Source: Gemmatimonadota bacterium (lineage in GTDB: Bacteria; Gemmatimonadota; Gemmatimonadetes; Gemmatimonadales; Gemmatimonadaceae). Taken from it: a stretch of 64,000 nt of DNA. Below the pieces are notes generated by a model. That model was not told the DNA's origin. It ran no database searches and saw only the letters and a list, made by a program, of their open reading frames with translations. The stretch lies in assembly GCA_026387935.1 (NCBI GenBank), contig JAPLKU010000001.1, positions 62,001-126,000 on the forward strand, written 5' to 3'. The position numbers and the translations under genes were made by a program. Shown here piece after piece: positions 15,099-23,730 of the stretch. How positions within the stretch are numbered: position 1 is the first letter of the stretch; each line of letters starts with the position of its first letter.

Positions 15099-16496
15099 TC
15101 AGGGCGCGGACTTCTGGCCTCGGCGTCCGCCGCTGCGGCCGCCTTCGGTACCGATGATCGTGACTTTCATCGCCGGTCCGAGTGTGCCGGGGCTGCCGAC
15201 CACTACCTGATCGCCGTCGTGTAAGCCGTCCGTGATCTGAACCATGCCCCGTGAGTCGTCGGAGATGCCCGTCTGGACGAACACCAGCGCGAGCTCACCG
15301 CCCTGGATTTTGTAGACGAAGTGGCGCGTGCCGTCGACGTTCTCGCGCACGGCTGTGACGGGCACGACAAGCGCGTCGCCGACGGTCTGCGTGACGAGCT
15401 GGCCTGTGGCGAAGCTGTTTCCTTTGAGCAGGCCCTTCGGATTGGGAACGGTGACGTAGACGGCGACCGAACGCGTGGCCGGGTCGATCGTCGGGCTGAC
15501 TCGCGATACCCGGCCCGTGAATGCCCGGCCATCGGAGGTGAATCGAACGGTCTGCCCAGGTTTCACCTCATCGGCGCTGCGTGCCGGAATCGCGCCGGCG
15601 AGTTCGAGCGTCGCGGTGCGCACCATGGTGAAGAGCTGGGTGCCGCGGGGCGTATTTTCGCCGTCTTGCACGAGGCGCTTCTCGATCGTTCCCGCGAAGG
15701 GGGCAGCGATGCGCGTGTCGCGCACCCCGTTGGAGGCCGTGCGCTCGCGCGCTTCGGACGCCGCAAGACGCGCCTTGGCGGCTTCGGCTGCCTGCTCGGC
15801 GAGGCGAAGATCACGCTCCGCGATGGCGCCAACCTTGAAAAGGCCTTTCGACTGCTGTGCATTCCAGGTGGACGTTTCTGCGTCGCTCTTTGCGGCGGCG
15901 ACGTCGGCTTCTGCGGAGCGCAGCGTGGCTTCCTGTTCACTTGATTCGAATTTTGCGAGCACCATGCCGGCCGATACCGTCTGGCCTTCACGCACCATCA
16001 CCTTGTCGATGACACCGTCGATACGCGTGCGAACATTGGCGCTTTCGAACGCGCGGAGGTCACCGGAAACAGCGATCGTTGCCTCGACGGGGCCTTTGCT
16101 GACCTTGAACACGTCGGTCGCGCCAAGCACAACCGAGCTGTTACGAGGCCCACCGCCACCACCTTGACCACGTCCGCCTTCGCCGGTTCCACGGCCACCA
16201 CCGCGAGCGCCACCGCGAGCGCCGCCGCGAGCGCCGCCGCGTCCAGCAGGAGCACCGCTATCGGCCACTGCTGGCGCTGCGCCGGTGGCTGCAGGCGCGC
16301 CGCCCGTTGCGCCGTCGCGTCCGCCGTCGCGTCCGCCGCGACGACTGCGCTGGGCGGAATCCTGTGGAGCAGGAGCGACAGATGCCGCCGTTGAATCCGC
16401 AGATTTAGAGGGTCGTGCGCGCTTTTCGCCCTGGGCGGCCGAAGCGACGGCCGTCAGGGAGAGCGCGGCAACAAGAAGCGTGGTCTTACGGAGCAT
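15099..16496 (-). CDS. RND efflux periplasmic adaptor (membrane fusion protein)
   Basis: The product has 465 residues, starting at ATG 16496 with signal peptide MLRKTTLLVAALSLTAVASA. This start overlaps the TolC stop by 11 bases. Residues about 53-117 form a Gly/Arg/Ala-rich low-complexity linker with RGGARGG repeats. The adaptor proper follows: a beta-barrel/lipoyl half, a coiled-coil hairpin (EQEATLRSAEADVAAAKSDAE through ARLAASEARERTA), the second lipoyl half (GVRDTRIAAPFAGTIEKRLV) and a beta-barrel (VKPGQTVRFTSDGRAF). It bridges the inner-membrane pump and the outer-membrane channel. The long Gly/Arg linker before the first strand is not part of a standard adaptor. Confidence 0.92.
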   Translation of the reverse strand: MLRKTTLLVAALSLTAVASAAQGEKRARPSKSADSTAASVAPAPQDSAQRSRRGGRDGGRDGATGGAPAATGAAPAVADSGAPAGRGGARGGARGGARGGGRGTGEGGRGQGGGGGPRNSSVVLGATDVFKVSKGPVEATIAVSGDLRAFESANVRTRIDGVIDKVMVREGQTVSAGMVLAKFESSEQEATLRSAEADVAAAKSDAETSTWNAQQSKGLFKVGAIAERDLRLAEQAAEAAKARLAASEARERTASNGVRDTRIAAPFAGTIEKRLVQDGENTPRGTQLFTMVRTATLELAGAIPARSADEVKPGQTVRFTSDGRAFTGRVSRVSPTIDPATRSVAVYVTVPNPKGLLKGNSFATGQLVTQTVGDALVVPVTAVRENVDGTRHFVYKIQGGELALVFVQTGISDDSRGMVQITDGLHDGDQVVVGSPGTLGPAMKVTIIGTEGGRSGGRRGQKSAP

Positions 16497-17949
16497 TTGA
16501 TACACGGGACGTGAGTCCAGAAGACGAGCGAACCGGTATCGTTGCTCCGGTTGGCAAAGGAATGGGCCGACCGCGCACACGCGCGAGCTCAGCCGTAGCG
16601 AGGTAAACGTCGAAGAGCGCCCGAATTTCATTCGATTGCGCCGTCAGCATGGCAAACTGGGAATCGGTGACTTCGAGCTGCGTGCTCAGGCCGCGGGAGA
16701 AGCGAAGCGAAGCGAGCTGGAACGACTCTTCCGCTTCAGCGACGTTCTGGCCGCGCGCATTCCAGGCAGCCCGCGCACGGTCGAACTCCGCGCGCGCGCG
16801 CGCGACGTCGAGCGATGCGGCTTCGCGCTGCTGGTGGAGGTTCGTTTCCGCGATGGACCGCTGGGCGGACGCGAGCTCAATGTTCGATTTGGTGAGCAGG
16901 CCGTCGAAAATCGCCCAGTTCACGGTGAAGCCGAAGTTGCGGTCGGCGAAGAACCCATTGTTCTGGCACTTCGCCGGATCGGGCCGGGCCGGTACGCAAT
17001 ACGCATTGGCCGTCGCGCCAAGGCGCTCGGGGAAGCCGTTCTGCGTTGGCAGCGCGAGGTAGCCGTAGTTGAAGTTCATGCTGACCGTCGGCATCAACAC
17101 GCCGCGGGCGACGCGCACGGCGTCACCGCGCGCCAGCAGCGTGAGTTCTGCTGAACGCACGGTGCCACGGATGTCGTCCGGACCTAGATCAGCGGCGGTG
17201 GAATTGACGATGGCGCGGACGGTTCCGGTATCGAGCGTTGTGGTGAGTGCGATGGGACGATCCATTGCGATGTCGAGCAACCGCTTCAGGTCGAGCAGGG
17301 CGTTTTCACGGTCGTTGCGCGCCTGGAACACCAGCGGTTCGATGTTCGCCTTCTGCACGCGCGCATGGAGCACGTCGAAGCGTGACGACCGACCGGCGCT
17401 GGCCAGCTGCTCGACTTGCACGAGACGTTCAGCGGAAATCGCCAAGTTCCGTTCCTGCAACTCCACCAGGCGTGCGAAGTAGATGGCGTTGATGTAGGAA
17501 CGCTGCATGTCAACCGCGAGTCGTGCGTGCGTTTCGCCGGCATCGAACTCCGACGCATCGCGCAGATGGTTTGCCGCGCGCGACGCCGAGAAAATTCGCC
17601 CGCCCTGAAAGAGCGTCTGCGTGGCGATGAAGGTGCCTTGAAAGGTGTAGGCCTGTTGAAAGGCGGAGCCGACGATATCGCCGCGTGCGTTCTTGAGACT
17701 TTGCGTGTTGGTGCCCTGGAAACGCAACTGGGGGACGCCTGGCGCCATGGCGGCGCCGAACTGCGCGTCGGTTACGGCAAGGTTGAGCCGGCTCAACCGG
17801 GACTCATCAGATGTCGTGATCGCGTGCGCGACCGCCTCTCCGATAGAAACACGGAGGGTGTCGGCACGGCGCTCAGCCCGTTGGGCTGCAGCGGGTTGGG
17901 CGAGGAGTGCGAGGGCTCCCAGAGCCCCCAATTGGCAGCGCAGGTTCAT
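16486..17949 (-). CDS. TolC-family outer-membrane efflux channel
   Basis: The protein has 487 residues with signal peptide MNLRCQLGALGALALLAQPAAAQ. I chose ATG 17949 over an in-frame TTG at 17991 because it starts the signal peptide directly. Two similar halves of long alpha-helical hairpins are visible, with DLKRLLDIAMDRPI in the first and QLEVTDSQFAMLTAQSNEIRALFDVYLATAEL in the second, the pattern of outer-membrane efflux proteins. It forms the trimeric exit duct for the RND pump. It overlaps the adaptor gene by 11 bases and follows the MqnD-like gene by 54 bases. Confidence 0.92.
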   Translation of the reverse strand: MNLRCQLGALGALALLAQPAAAQRAERRADTLRVSIGEAVAHAITTSDESRLSRLNLAVTDAQFGAAMAPGVPQLRFQGTNTQSLKNARGDIVGSAFQQAYTFQGTFIATQTLFQGGRIFSASRAANHLRDASEFDAGETHARLAVDMQRSYINAIYFARLVELQERNLAISAERLVQVEQLASAGRSSRFDVLHARVQKANIEPLVFQARNDRENALLDLKRLLDIAMDRPIALTTTLDTGTVRAIVNSTAADLGPDDIRGTVRSAELTLLARGDAVRVARGVLMPTVSMNFNYGYLALPTQNGFPERLGATANAYCVPARPDPAKCQNNGFFADRNFGFTVNWAIFDGLLTKSNIELASAQRSIAETNLHQQREAASLDVARARAEFDRARAAWNARGQNVAEAEESFQLASLRFSRGLSTQLEVTDSQFAMLTAQSNEIRALFDVYLATAELARVRGRPIPLPTGATIPVRSSSGLTSRVSNAP

Positions 17950-18003
17950 TGGGAGTTTAACGCATGTTGGGCGCGGCTCGTTGGGGTTCAAGCCGAGCTA
18001 AAG

Positions 18004-18834
18004 CTATGGGGCAACGAACTCCGGAACTACGAGGTGGGGAATGATACCAGCCTTGTGCCCCCGCTCGAGGAACAGGGCAACCGACTTTCGTCCGGCATCG
18101 CCGTAGTCCAGCGTCCAGTCGTTGACATACATGCCAACAAACTCGTCAGCCTTACCACGTTCGAGTCCGCGGGCATACTTCATCGCATGGTCAAGCGCAT
18201 CGGTTCGGTGGCTCAATGCATGCGCTATACTGGCTTTCAAGTGGCGCGAAATCTTATGCGTGATATCGGAGCCGAGGTCACGCCTGACGACGTTCCCGCC
18301 AAGGGGAAGGGGTAGGCCGGTCTCTGAATACCACCACTCACCCATGTCCGCAATGAGGTGGAGTCCGTTATCGGCGTAGGTCAGCTGCCCCTCGTGGATG
18401 ATCAAGCCAAGGTCGGCGCGGCCATCGAGCACCGCTTGCTCAACCTGGTCGAAAGGCGTGACGACCGCTTCGAAGGAAGGTTCGTAGAGGCGGAGCGAGA
18501 GGTACGCGCTGGTGAGCATCCCTGGAATGGCGATGCGCTTTCCGCGAACCTGCTCGCGCGTCATCGGCATCTTGGCGACGAGACGTGGACCGTAGCGGTC
18601 CCCCATCGACGCGCCGCTCGAGAGGAGCGCGTAGCGATCCGTCAAAAACGCGTACGCATGAATCGAAACCGCGCTGACTTCGAGCTCGCCGCGCAGCGCG
18701 CGCTTGTTGAGCGACTCGATGTCCTGCAGCTCATGTACGTATTCAAGGCCTTCGGTATCGATCAACCCTTCCGCGAGCGCGTAGAACATGAACGCGTCAT
18801 CAGAATCCGGGCTGTGGGCTACATGGATTTTCAC
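18004..18834 (-). CDS. MqnD-like / periplasmic-binding-fold protein
   Basis: This 276-residue protein has the two-lobed fold shared by MqnA/MqnD (futalosine menaquinone pathway) and substrate-binding proteins. Its start, IHVAHSPDSDDAFMFYAL, parallels the N-terminal SPCPNDTF-type motif of MqnD but with different residues. Other landmarks are ELEVSAVSIHAYAFL, GPRLVAK, IAIPGMLTSAYLSL, DGRADLGLIIHEGQLTY and LPLPLGGNVVRRDLG. There is no signal peptide, so it is cytoplasmic, which favours an enzyme over a transport receptor. No other mqn gene is in the window. 1,4-dihydroxy-6-naphthoate synthase is possible but not shown. The start is GTG, five bases after the zinc-ribbon gene stop. Confidence 0.7.
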   Translation of the reverse strand: MKIHVAHSPDSDDAFMFYALAEGLIDTEGLEYVHELQDIESLNKRALRGELEVSAVSIHAYAFLTDRYALLSSGASMGDRYGPRLVAKMPMTREQVRGKRIAIPGMLTSAYLSLRLYEPSFEAVVTPFDQVEQAVLDGRADLGLIIHEGQLTYADNGLHLIADMGEWWYSETGLPLPLGGNVVRRDLGSDITHKISRHLKASIAHALSHRTDALDHAMKYARGLERGKADEFVGMYVNDWTLDYGDAGRKSVALFLERGHKAGIIPHLVVPEFVAP

Positions 18835-18839
18835 GGCGT

Positions 18840-19637
18840 CTACTTCCTGGTTGAATCCGGTTTTTTGAGCGCGCGATCGATGTCGCTCTGGTGTTCCACG
18901 TATTCCTTGAGGCCCTTCGCGCGCTCTGCAGGAACCGCGGCTACGAGTTGGGCGCGGTACTTGGCGATGGCGGCTGCGTCCTTCTTGAGATCAGCGACCT
19001 TGAGGGCAAGGATGAGGCCGAGCAGGTGATTGGGCTGTGTCTTGAGGACCGTATCGGCTTGTGCCTGCGCCGCCGCCACATCGCCGACGACGGACGCGAT
19101 CGTTCCGATGTCATAGCGCGCATGCGCGTCGAGCGGACCGATCCGCTCATAGGCCAGCATGGCCATCGGCGCGAACATGTTAGCGCTGTCGGCCTTTCCT
19201 TCGGATGCATATCGCATCACACGATCGAAGAGCCGGCTCGCGGCTTCTTCGGGCGACATTTTCGATATATCAGGTGCCCGAACCGCTCCGCCGCCATTGG
19301 CGAAGGGTGCAAAGGGCGCCTCGGGAGATTGCTGCTCAGGTGCCGCGGACCTGGTCGCAAACTGTTGGCCGGCCACGAACGCGACCAATACAATGATCAC
19401 GGTTGTCGCGACCATCCAGGCCTGCGGCGCATTGGCGCGCCCGCCAGCGACGGGTGTGGTGCTCCCTCCAGCTGCTGGCGTTCCGCAGTGGTGGCAGAAG
19501 CGGGCGCCCGCGGGCATGGGTTTACCGCAGGAGGGGCAATCCTGCGCCGTGAGCGCGGCGCCACAGTCGGCGCAGTAGCGTCCGGAAGCGGCCTCGCCGC
19601 AGCGCGGGCATCGGGTACCAGATGGAGGTGTCGTCAC
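18840..19637 (-). CDS. Double zinc-ribbon membrane protein
   Basis: The product has 265 residues from GTG 19637; a longer frame would run into the glnA leader. Eight cysteines at 10, 13, 22, 25, 34, 37, 48 and 51 form two zinc ribbons. A Pro/Gly linker, a single TM helix (about 70-92: VATTVIIVLVAFVAG) and a C-terminal alpha-helical region of about 150 residues with TPR-like periodicity (TVLKTQPNHLLGLILALKVADLKK) follow. The topology suggests a cytoplasmic ribbon and an external helical domain. Function is unknown. It is divergent from glnA, with about 100 bases between starts, and lies directly upstream of the MqnD-like gene. Confidence 0.75.
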   Translation of the reverse strand: MTTPPSGTRCPRCGEAASGRYCADCGAALTAQDCPSCGKPMPAGARFCHHCGTPAAGGSTTPVAGGRANAPQAWMVATTVIIVLVAFVAGQQFATRSAAPEQQSPEAPFAPFANGGGAVRAPDISKMSPEEAASRLFDRVMRYASEGKADSANMFAPMAMLAYERIGPLDAHARYDIGTIASVVGDVAAAQAQADTVLKTQPNHLLGLILALKVADLKKDAAAIAKYRAQLVAAVPAERAKGLKEYVEHQSDIDRALKKPDSTRK

Positions 19638-19735
19638 AGGCGAAAAATACCATCCGAGCAGGGGGTTTGTGTTTGCCGCGGGGGTGCGTGAAGGCCGATA
19701 TTTCCCCTGAGTTGCACGCACACTTCAGAGGAAAC

Positions 19736-21100
19736 GTGGCAGGCAAGACCCGATCGCTACTCGCCGATCTATCCGGCGCAACCAAGAAGGACATTCTGGA
19801 CCTTGCCGAGGCGCACAATGTGCGTTTCCTGCGGCTGATGTTCACCGATATCCTGGGGATCAACAAGAACGTCGAAATCCCAGCCTCGCAGTTCGGAAAG
19901 GCACTCGACGGCGACATCATGTTCGACGGGTCGTCGATCGAAGGGTTTGTTCGGATAGAAGAATCCGACATGCTGCTCGCACCGGACCTCTCGACCTTCA
20001 AGATTTTCCCGGGTGGTACAGCCGAGAACCGAGTGGCGCGGCTTATTTGCGACATCACGACACCGGACGGAAAGCCGTTTGGCGGCGATCCTCGCGGAGC
20101 GCTCAAGCGCCAAGTCGCGCGCGCCGCAACCCTCGGCTACACGATGAACGCGGGGATGGAAGCCGAGTTCTTCATGTTCAAACTGGGACCCGATGGCGCG
20201 CCGTCGACGACGACGCACGATGTGGGGTCGTACTTCGACCTCACGCCGGTGGACCTTGGCGAGGATGCGAGGCGGACCATTGTGGACGTGCTCGAGCAGA
20301 TGGGATTCGAGATCGAGGCCGCGCATCATGAAGTAGCACACGGCCAACATGAAATTGACTTTCGTTACGCCGACGCGCTGACGACGGCAGACAATCTGGC
20401 CACGTTCCGCTTCGTCGTTCGCCAGGTGGCGAAGCAGTACGGGATGCATGCGTCGTTCATGCCGAAGCCGATTTTTGGCCAGGCCGGCAGCGGCATGCAC
20501 ACGCATCAATCGCTGTTCGCTGCGGGGAAGAATACGTTCTTTGACGCGAATGGCGAGTTTGAATTGTCCGCGATTGCGCACCAGTACATCGGCGGATTGC
20601 TGCAGCACGCGCGCGGCATGTGCGCGATCACGAATCCGCTCGTGAACTCGTACAAGCGACTCGTACCGGGATACGAAGCTCCCGTGAACGTGGCGTGGTC
20701 AATGCACAATCGGTCGCCGTTGATCCGCGTACCGGCGCGACGTGGCGCAGGAACGCGCGTGGAGCTACGGTCGCCGGATCCGAGTGCGAATCCCTATCTC
20801 GCGCTGGCGGTGATGCTGGCCGCGGGGCTCGACGGCGTAGAAACGCAGGCGAGCTCGCGCGAGCCGGTGAACGAGAACATCTGGGAGATGAGTTTCCGTG
20901 AGAAGCGGAGGCTACGGATTGACGACCTCCCGCATGACCTGAACGAAGCGTGCGACGAACTCGAGAAGGATGAGGTGGTTTGCGCGGCGCTCGGCGAACA
21001 CATCACCAAGCACTTTCTCGCCGCCAAGCGACAGGAATGGCGAGACTATATCAGCCAGGTCAGCGCATGGGAACTCGAACAGTATCTGGCCAAGTACTAG
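19736..21100 (+). CDS. glnA: Glutamine synthetase type I (GSI-alpha)
   Basis: The enzyme has 454 residues, starting at GTG 19736 with AGAGGA four bases upstream. Class I motifs are present: FDGSSIEGF, NAGMEAEFFMF, AHGQHEIDFRYA, FGQAGSGMHTHQSL and NRSPLIRVPARRG. It condenses ammonia and glutamate to glutamine with ATP. The C-terminus (ALGEHITKHF then WELEQYLAKY) resembles the Bacillus GSI-alpha type. At the place of the adenylylated Tyr of GSI-beta the sequence is ENIWEMS, with Trp, so control by GlnE adenylylation is not expected. It is convergent with a type III glutamine synthetase. Confidence 0.95.
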   Translation: MAGKTRSLLADLSGATKKDILDLAEAHNVRFLRLMFTDILGINKNVEIPASQFGKALDGDIMFDGSSIEGFVRIEESDMLLAPDLSTFKIFPGGTAENRVARLICDITTPDGKPFGGDPRGALKRQVARAATLGYTMNAGMEAEFFMFKLGPDGAPSTTTHDVGSYFDLTPVDLGEDARRTIVDVLEQMGFEIEAAHHEVAHGQHEIDFRYADALTTADNLATFRFVVRQVAKQYGMHASFMPKPIFGQAGSGMHTHQSLFAAGKNTFFDANGEFELSAIAHQYIGGLLQHARGMCAITNPLVNSYKRLVPGYEAPVNVAWSMHNRSPLIRVPARRGAGTRVELRSPDPSANPYLALAVMLAAGLDGVETQASSREPVNENIWEMSFREKRRLRIDDLPHDLNEACDELEKDEVVCAALGEHITKHFLAAKRQEWRDYISQVSAWELEQYLAKY

Positions 21101-21240
21101 TGCTGGCTGCCCGCGCGCTGGCCGTGCTTTGTGTTCCCGCGCGGCTCCGTGCACAACGCATTCTTCCTCGCCGGGAACAAGCCAACCAACACCGTGACAT
21201 TCGTGGATCTCGCGTGTCGTTCACGTTCTCGCAAAACCAA

Positions 21241-21271
21241 GGGGCGGATCCGCAGTTCGCGGACCCGCCCC
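21241..21271. terminator. Stem-loop 1 between the two glutamine synthetase genes
   Basis: Arms 21241-21253 and 21259-21271 pair over 13 positions with one mismatch. The plus-strand side is followed by TTT. It lies between the convergent glnA and GSIII stops and can end both transcripts. Confidence 0.7.
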
Positions 21272-21292
21272 TTTCCGTTCCGGGAACGGAAA
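21272..21292. terminator. Stem-loop 2 between the two glutamine synthetase genes
   Basis: A perfect 9-bp stem (tttccgttc / gaacggaaa) with a three-base loop directly abuts stem-loop 1. On the minus strand it lies 20 bases after the GSIII stop (21312). Together they form a tandem convergent terminator. The rest of the 21101-21311 gap holds nothing else I can identify. Confidence 0.6.
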
Positions 21293-21311
21293 CCAACAGA
21301 CCCCGAGCGAA

Positions 21312-23531
21312 CTACACCGGGAAGACCATCTCGCGATAGCGCGGGAGCGGCCAACGCGCGTCGTCGATCTTGAGTTCCAGCGCGTCACATGCGACCCGCA
21401 CATCGGCCATGGTATCGGCACCGGTGGAGGTGAGGAACTGCGCTTGCTTTGCGGGAGCATCGTGCATGCCTTCGGCCTTGTCGATCGCGGCACTGAGCGC
21501 GGCGGACGATTTCTGCAGCTCACCGACGAGCTTGCCGATGGCATTGGCCGCCTCGATCTGTGGGACGGCCTTCACGCCAGCCGCCTTGGACGCGGCGGCG
21601 GCGTTCACGAGCACGGCGAGGTATCCGTGCGCAGCCGGCGCCACCATCGTGTCGGCCATCTCACGGAGCGTGTGCAGCTCGATGAGCATGTCCTTGATGT
21701 ATCGCTCAAGGCGAATGTGATAGCGTGAGTCGACTTCCTCACTCGAGAGAATGCCGAGTGAGGTGAAGAGTTTGCGTGACTGCGGGGTGACGATCTGGGC
21801 CAGCGCCTCCGGCGTACGACGGAGGTTGAGCAGGCCGCGCTTCTTGGCCTCGACCACCCAGGCGTCTGAGTAGTTGTTGCCTTCGAAGCGAACGGACTTC
21901 GTTTCGCGAAACGCGGCGCTCACGACCTTGAGCACGGCGTCATCGCGATTCTTCGTCTTCTTCATCTCGGCCTTGAGTTGCGCCGTGAGTTCGGCAATGG
22001 ATTCGGCGACCGTTGCGTTCAGCAGCATCACGGGGAAGGCGATGGACTGCGAAGAACCGACGGCGCGGAACTCGAACTTCACGCCGGTGAAGGCGAAGGG
22101 CGACGTGCGATTGCGGTCGGTATTGTCCTTTGCGACTTCGGGGAGCTTGGCGACGCCGAGCTTGAGCATCGCTTCCGCGGCGCCCTGCTTGCCCGTCTTG
22201 CCAGCCGCGATGTCGTTGATGACCCGCGTGAGCATCTCACCCATGAACACGGAAATAATCGCCGGCGGCGCTTCGTTCGCGCCGAGGCGATGTTCGTTGC
22301 CGCTTGTGCCGATGCCGGCGCGGATGAGGCCGGCGTGTTTGTGCACGGCCTTGAGCACGGCGGCAAGGAACAGCAGGAAACGAATGTTCTGATGCGGCGT
22401 CTTGCCCGGCTTGAGGAGATTGACTCCGTCGAGATCGTTGTCGGACGCGATGGCCAAGGCCCAGTTGCAGTGCTTGCCCGAGCCATTGATGCCGGCAAAC
22501 GGCTTTTCGTGCAATAGCGCCTGGAGGCCGTGACGAAGCGCCACCTTCTTCAGGATGCTCATCACGAGCTGGTTGTGATCGACGGCGATGTCCGTTTCTT
22601 CGAAGATCGGCGCCATTTCGAACTGACAGGGCGCGACTTCGTTGTGGCGTGTCATGATCGGCACGCCGAGCTTGTAGAGCTCATGTTCGACTTCGGCGAT
22701 ACAGGCCTGCACGCGTTCGGGGATCCCACCGAAGTAGTGGTCTTCGAGCTGCTGTCCCCGCGGCGGCGGCGCGCCAATGAGCGTGCGGCCACCCATGACG
22801 AGGTCAGGCCGCAGCGCGAAGTGGCCGCGGTCGATGAGGAAGTACTCCTGCTCGGCGCCGAGCGTCGTGTAGACGCGGAGCGCGCCCTTGTCGCCCAGGA
22901 GCTCGAGCATTTCCAGTGAACGCTGCGAGAGCACATCGCTTGAGCGAAGCAGCGGGGTGAGCTCGTCGAGCGCCTCACCGTGATAGCCGATGAACGCCGA
23001 CGGAATGCAGAGCGTCTTGGCGCCGCCGGATTCCATGATGAAGACGGGTGACGCCGGATTCCACGCGGTGTAGCCGCGCGCTTCCCAGGTGGCGCGCAGT
23101 CCACCAGAAGGGAACGACGACGCGTCTGGCTCGCTCTGAATGAGCTGATCGCCGGAGAACTTTTCGATCGGGGCGTTATTCTCGTCGAAGCTGAGGAACG
23201 CGTCGTGTTTTTCAGCAGTGAGCCCAGTCTGCGGCTGGAACCAGTGGCAGAAGTGCGTGACGCCGCGGGAGACGGCCCATTCCTTGATGACCTGTGCGAC
23301 CGTCGGTGCGATGTCGATGTCGAGTTTCTTTCCGAGTCGTACCGAGGCGAGCAGTTTTACATAGATCTCGGCGGGAAGCTTCGCGCGCATATGCTTTGCG
23401 CCGAAGGTGTTGATGCCGAAGTACGCGGATGTTGGGGACGGAAGCTCTGGTGAAGCAGCGTGCGGTGCGGCGGCGAACCGTGAGCTGATGGCGCTGAGAG
23501 CTTTGGCGCGAGGCGACGAGGCGTCGGACAT
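21312..23531 (-). CDS. glnN: Glutamine synthetase type III (GlnN)
   Basis: The protein has 739 residues, the GSIII size, and shares only catalytic motifs with glnA. The N-terminal segment YFGINTFGAKHMRAKL is typical of GSIII. Active-site motifs are TLGAEQEYFLID, NEVAPCQFEMAPIFE, AGINGSGKHCNWALA and GTSGNEHRLGANEAPP. The long helical C-terminal extension ends at PLPRYREMVFPV, another GSIII hallmark. It makes glutamine from ammonia and glutamate, and in other bacteria it is often induced by nitrogen limitation. I chose ATG 23531 (MSDASSPRAK); the longer frame lacks family similarity. A promoter-like pair and an inverted repeat lie upstream. Confidence 0.95.
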   Translation of the reverse strand: MSDASSPRAKALSAISSRFAAAPHAASPELPSPTSAYFGINTFGAKHMRAKLPAEIYVKLLASVRLGKKLDIDIAPTVAQVIKEWAVSRGVTHFCHWFQPQTGLTAEKHDAFLSFDENNAPIEKFSGDQLIQSEPDASSFPSGGLRATWEARGYTAWNPASPVFIMESGGAKTLCIPSAFIGYHGEALDELTPLLRSSDVLSQRSLEMLELLGDKGALRVYTTLGAEQEYFLIDRGHFALRPDLVMGGRTLIGAPPPRGQQLEDHYFGGIPERVQACIAEVEHELYKLGVPIMTRHNEVAPCQFEMAPIFEETDIAVDHNQLVMSILKKVALRHGLQALLHEKPFAGINGSGKHCNWALAIASDNDLDGVNLLKPGKTPHQNIRFLLFLAAVLKAVHKHAGLIRAGIGTSGNEHRLGANEAPPAIISVFMGEMLTRVINDIAAGKTGKQGAAEAMLKLGVAKLPEVAKDNTDRNRTSPFAFTGVKFEFRAVGSSQSIAFPVMLLNATVAESIAELTAQLKAEMKKTKNRDDAVLKVVSAAFRETKSVRFEGNNYSDAWVVEAKKRGLLNLRRTPEALAQIVTPQSRKLFTSLGILSSEEVDSRYHIRLERYIKDMLIELHTLREMADTMVAPAAHGYLAVLVNAAAASKAAGVKAVPQIEAANAIGKLVGELQKSSAALSAAIDKAEGMHDAPAKQAQFLTSTGADTMADVRVACDALELKIDDARWPLPRYREMVFPV

Positions 23532-23597
23532 AGTTAATGAATGAGGGGATGCCGAGGTGTACAGGGAAATGTGCAGATTGAGCAAACTTATCGCGTC

Positions 23598-23627
23598 ATT
23601 CTGCAAAATTCAACGGAAAAACGTCAA
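23598..23627 (-). promoter_or_regulatory. Candidate glnN promoter
   Basis: On the minus strand TTGACG (23627-23622) and CAGAAT (23603-23598) are separated by 18 bases. This would give a leader of roughly 60 bases to ATG 23531. It lies immediately downstream of a 10-bp inverted repeat. Confidence 0.5.
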
Positions 23628-23630
23628 GAA

Positions 23631-23657
23631 TGTCCACAATTACGGTCATTATGGACA
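23631..23657. promoter_or_regulatory. Inverted repeat upstream of glnN promoter (possible operator)
   Basis: The arms tgtccacaat (23631-23640) and attatggaca (23648-23657) pair at 9 of 10 positions around a 7-base spacer. The site sits just upstream of the candidate -35 element, where an activator would bind. It does not match the TnrA or GlnR consensus I know. Each arm also resembles a DnaA box at about 7 of 9 positions, so a DnaA-related reading is possible. Confidence 0.5.
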
Positions 23658-23730
23658 AGTCTTGGCGTACATTTGTGACAATTGGAGCCCGTAGCCATTG
23701 GAACGGCGGTCGGCGGGCGCTAAGAACGGC

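Noticed and set aside
21101-21240. Small gene between the two glutamine synthetases
   Set aside because: Short frames exist on both strands but lack a ribosome site and similarity. The region is terminator-flanking spacer.
23532-23730. Glutamine-type riboswitch upstream of glnN
   Set aside because: The leader from the candidate promoter is only about 60 bases and shows no conserved glnA-motif fold.
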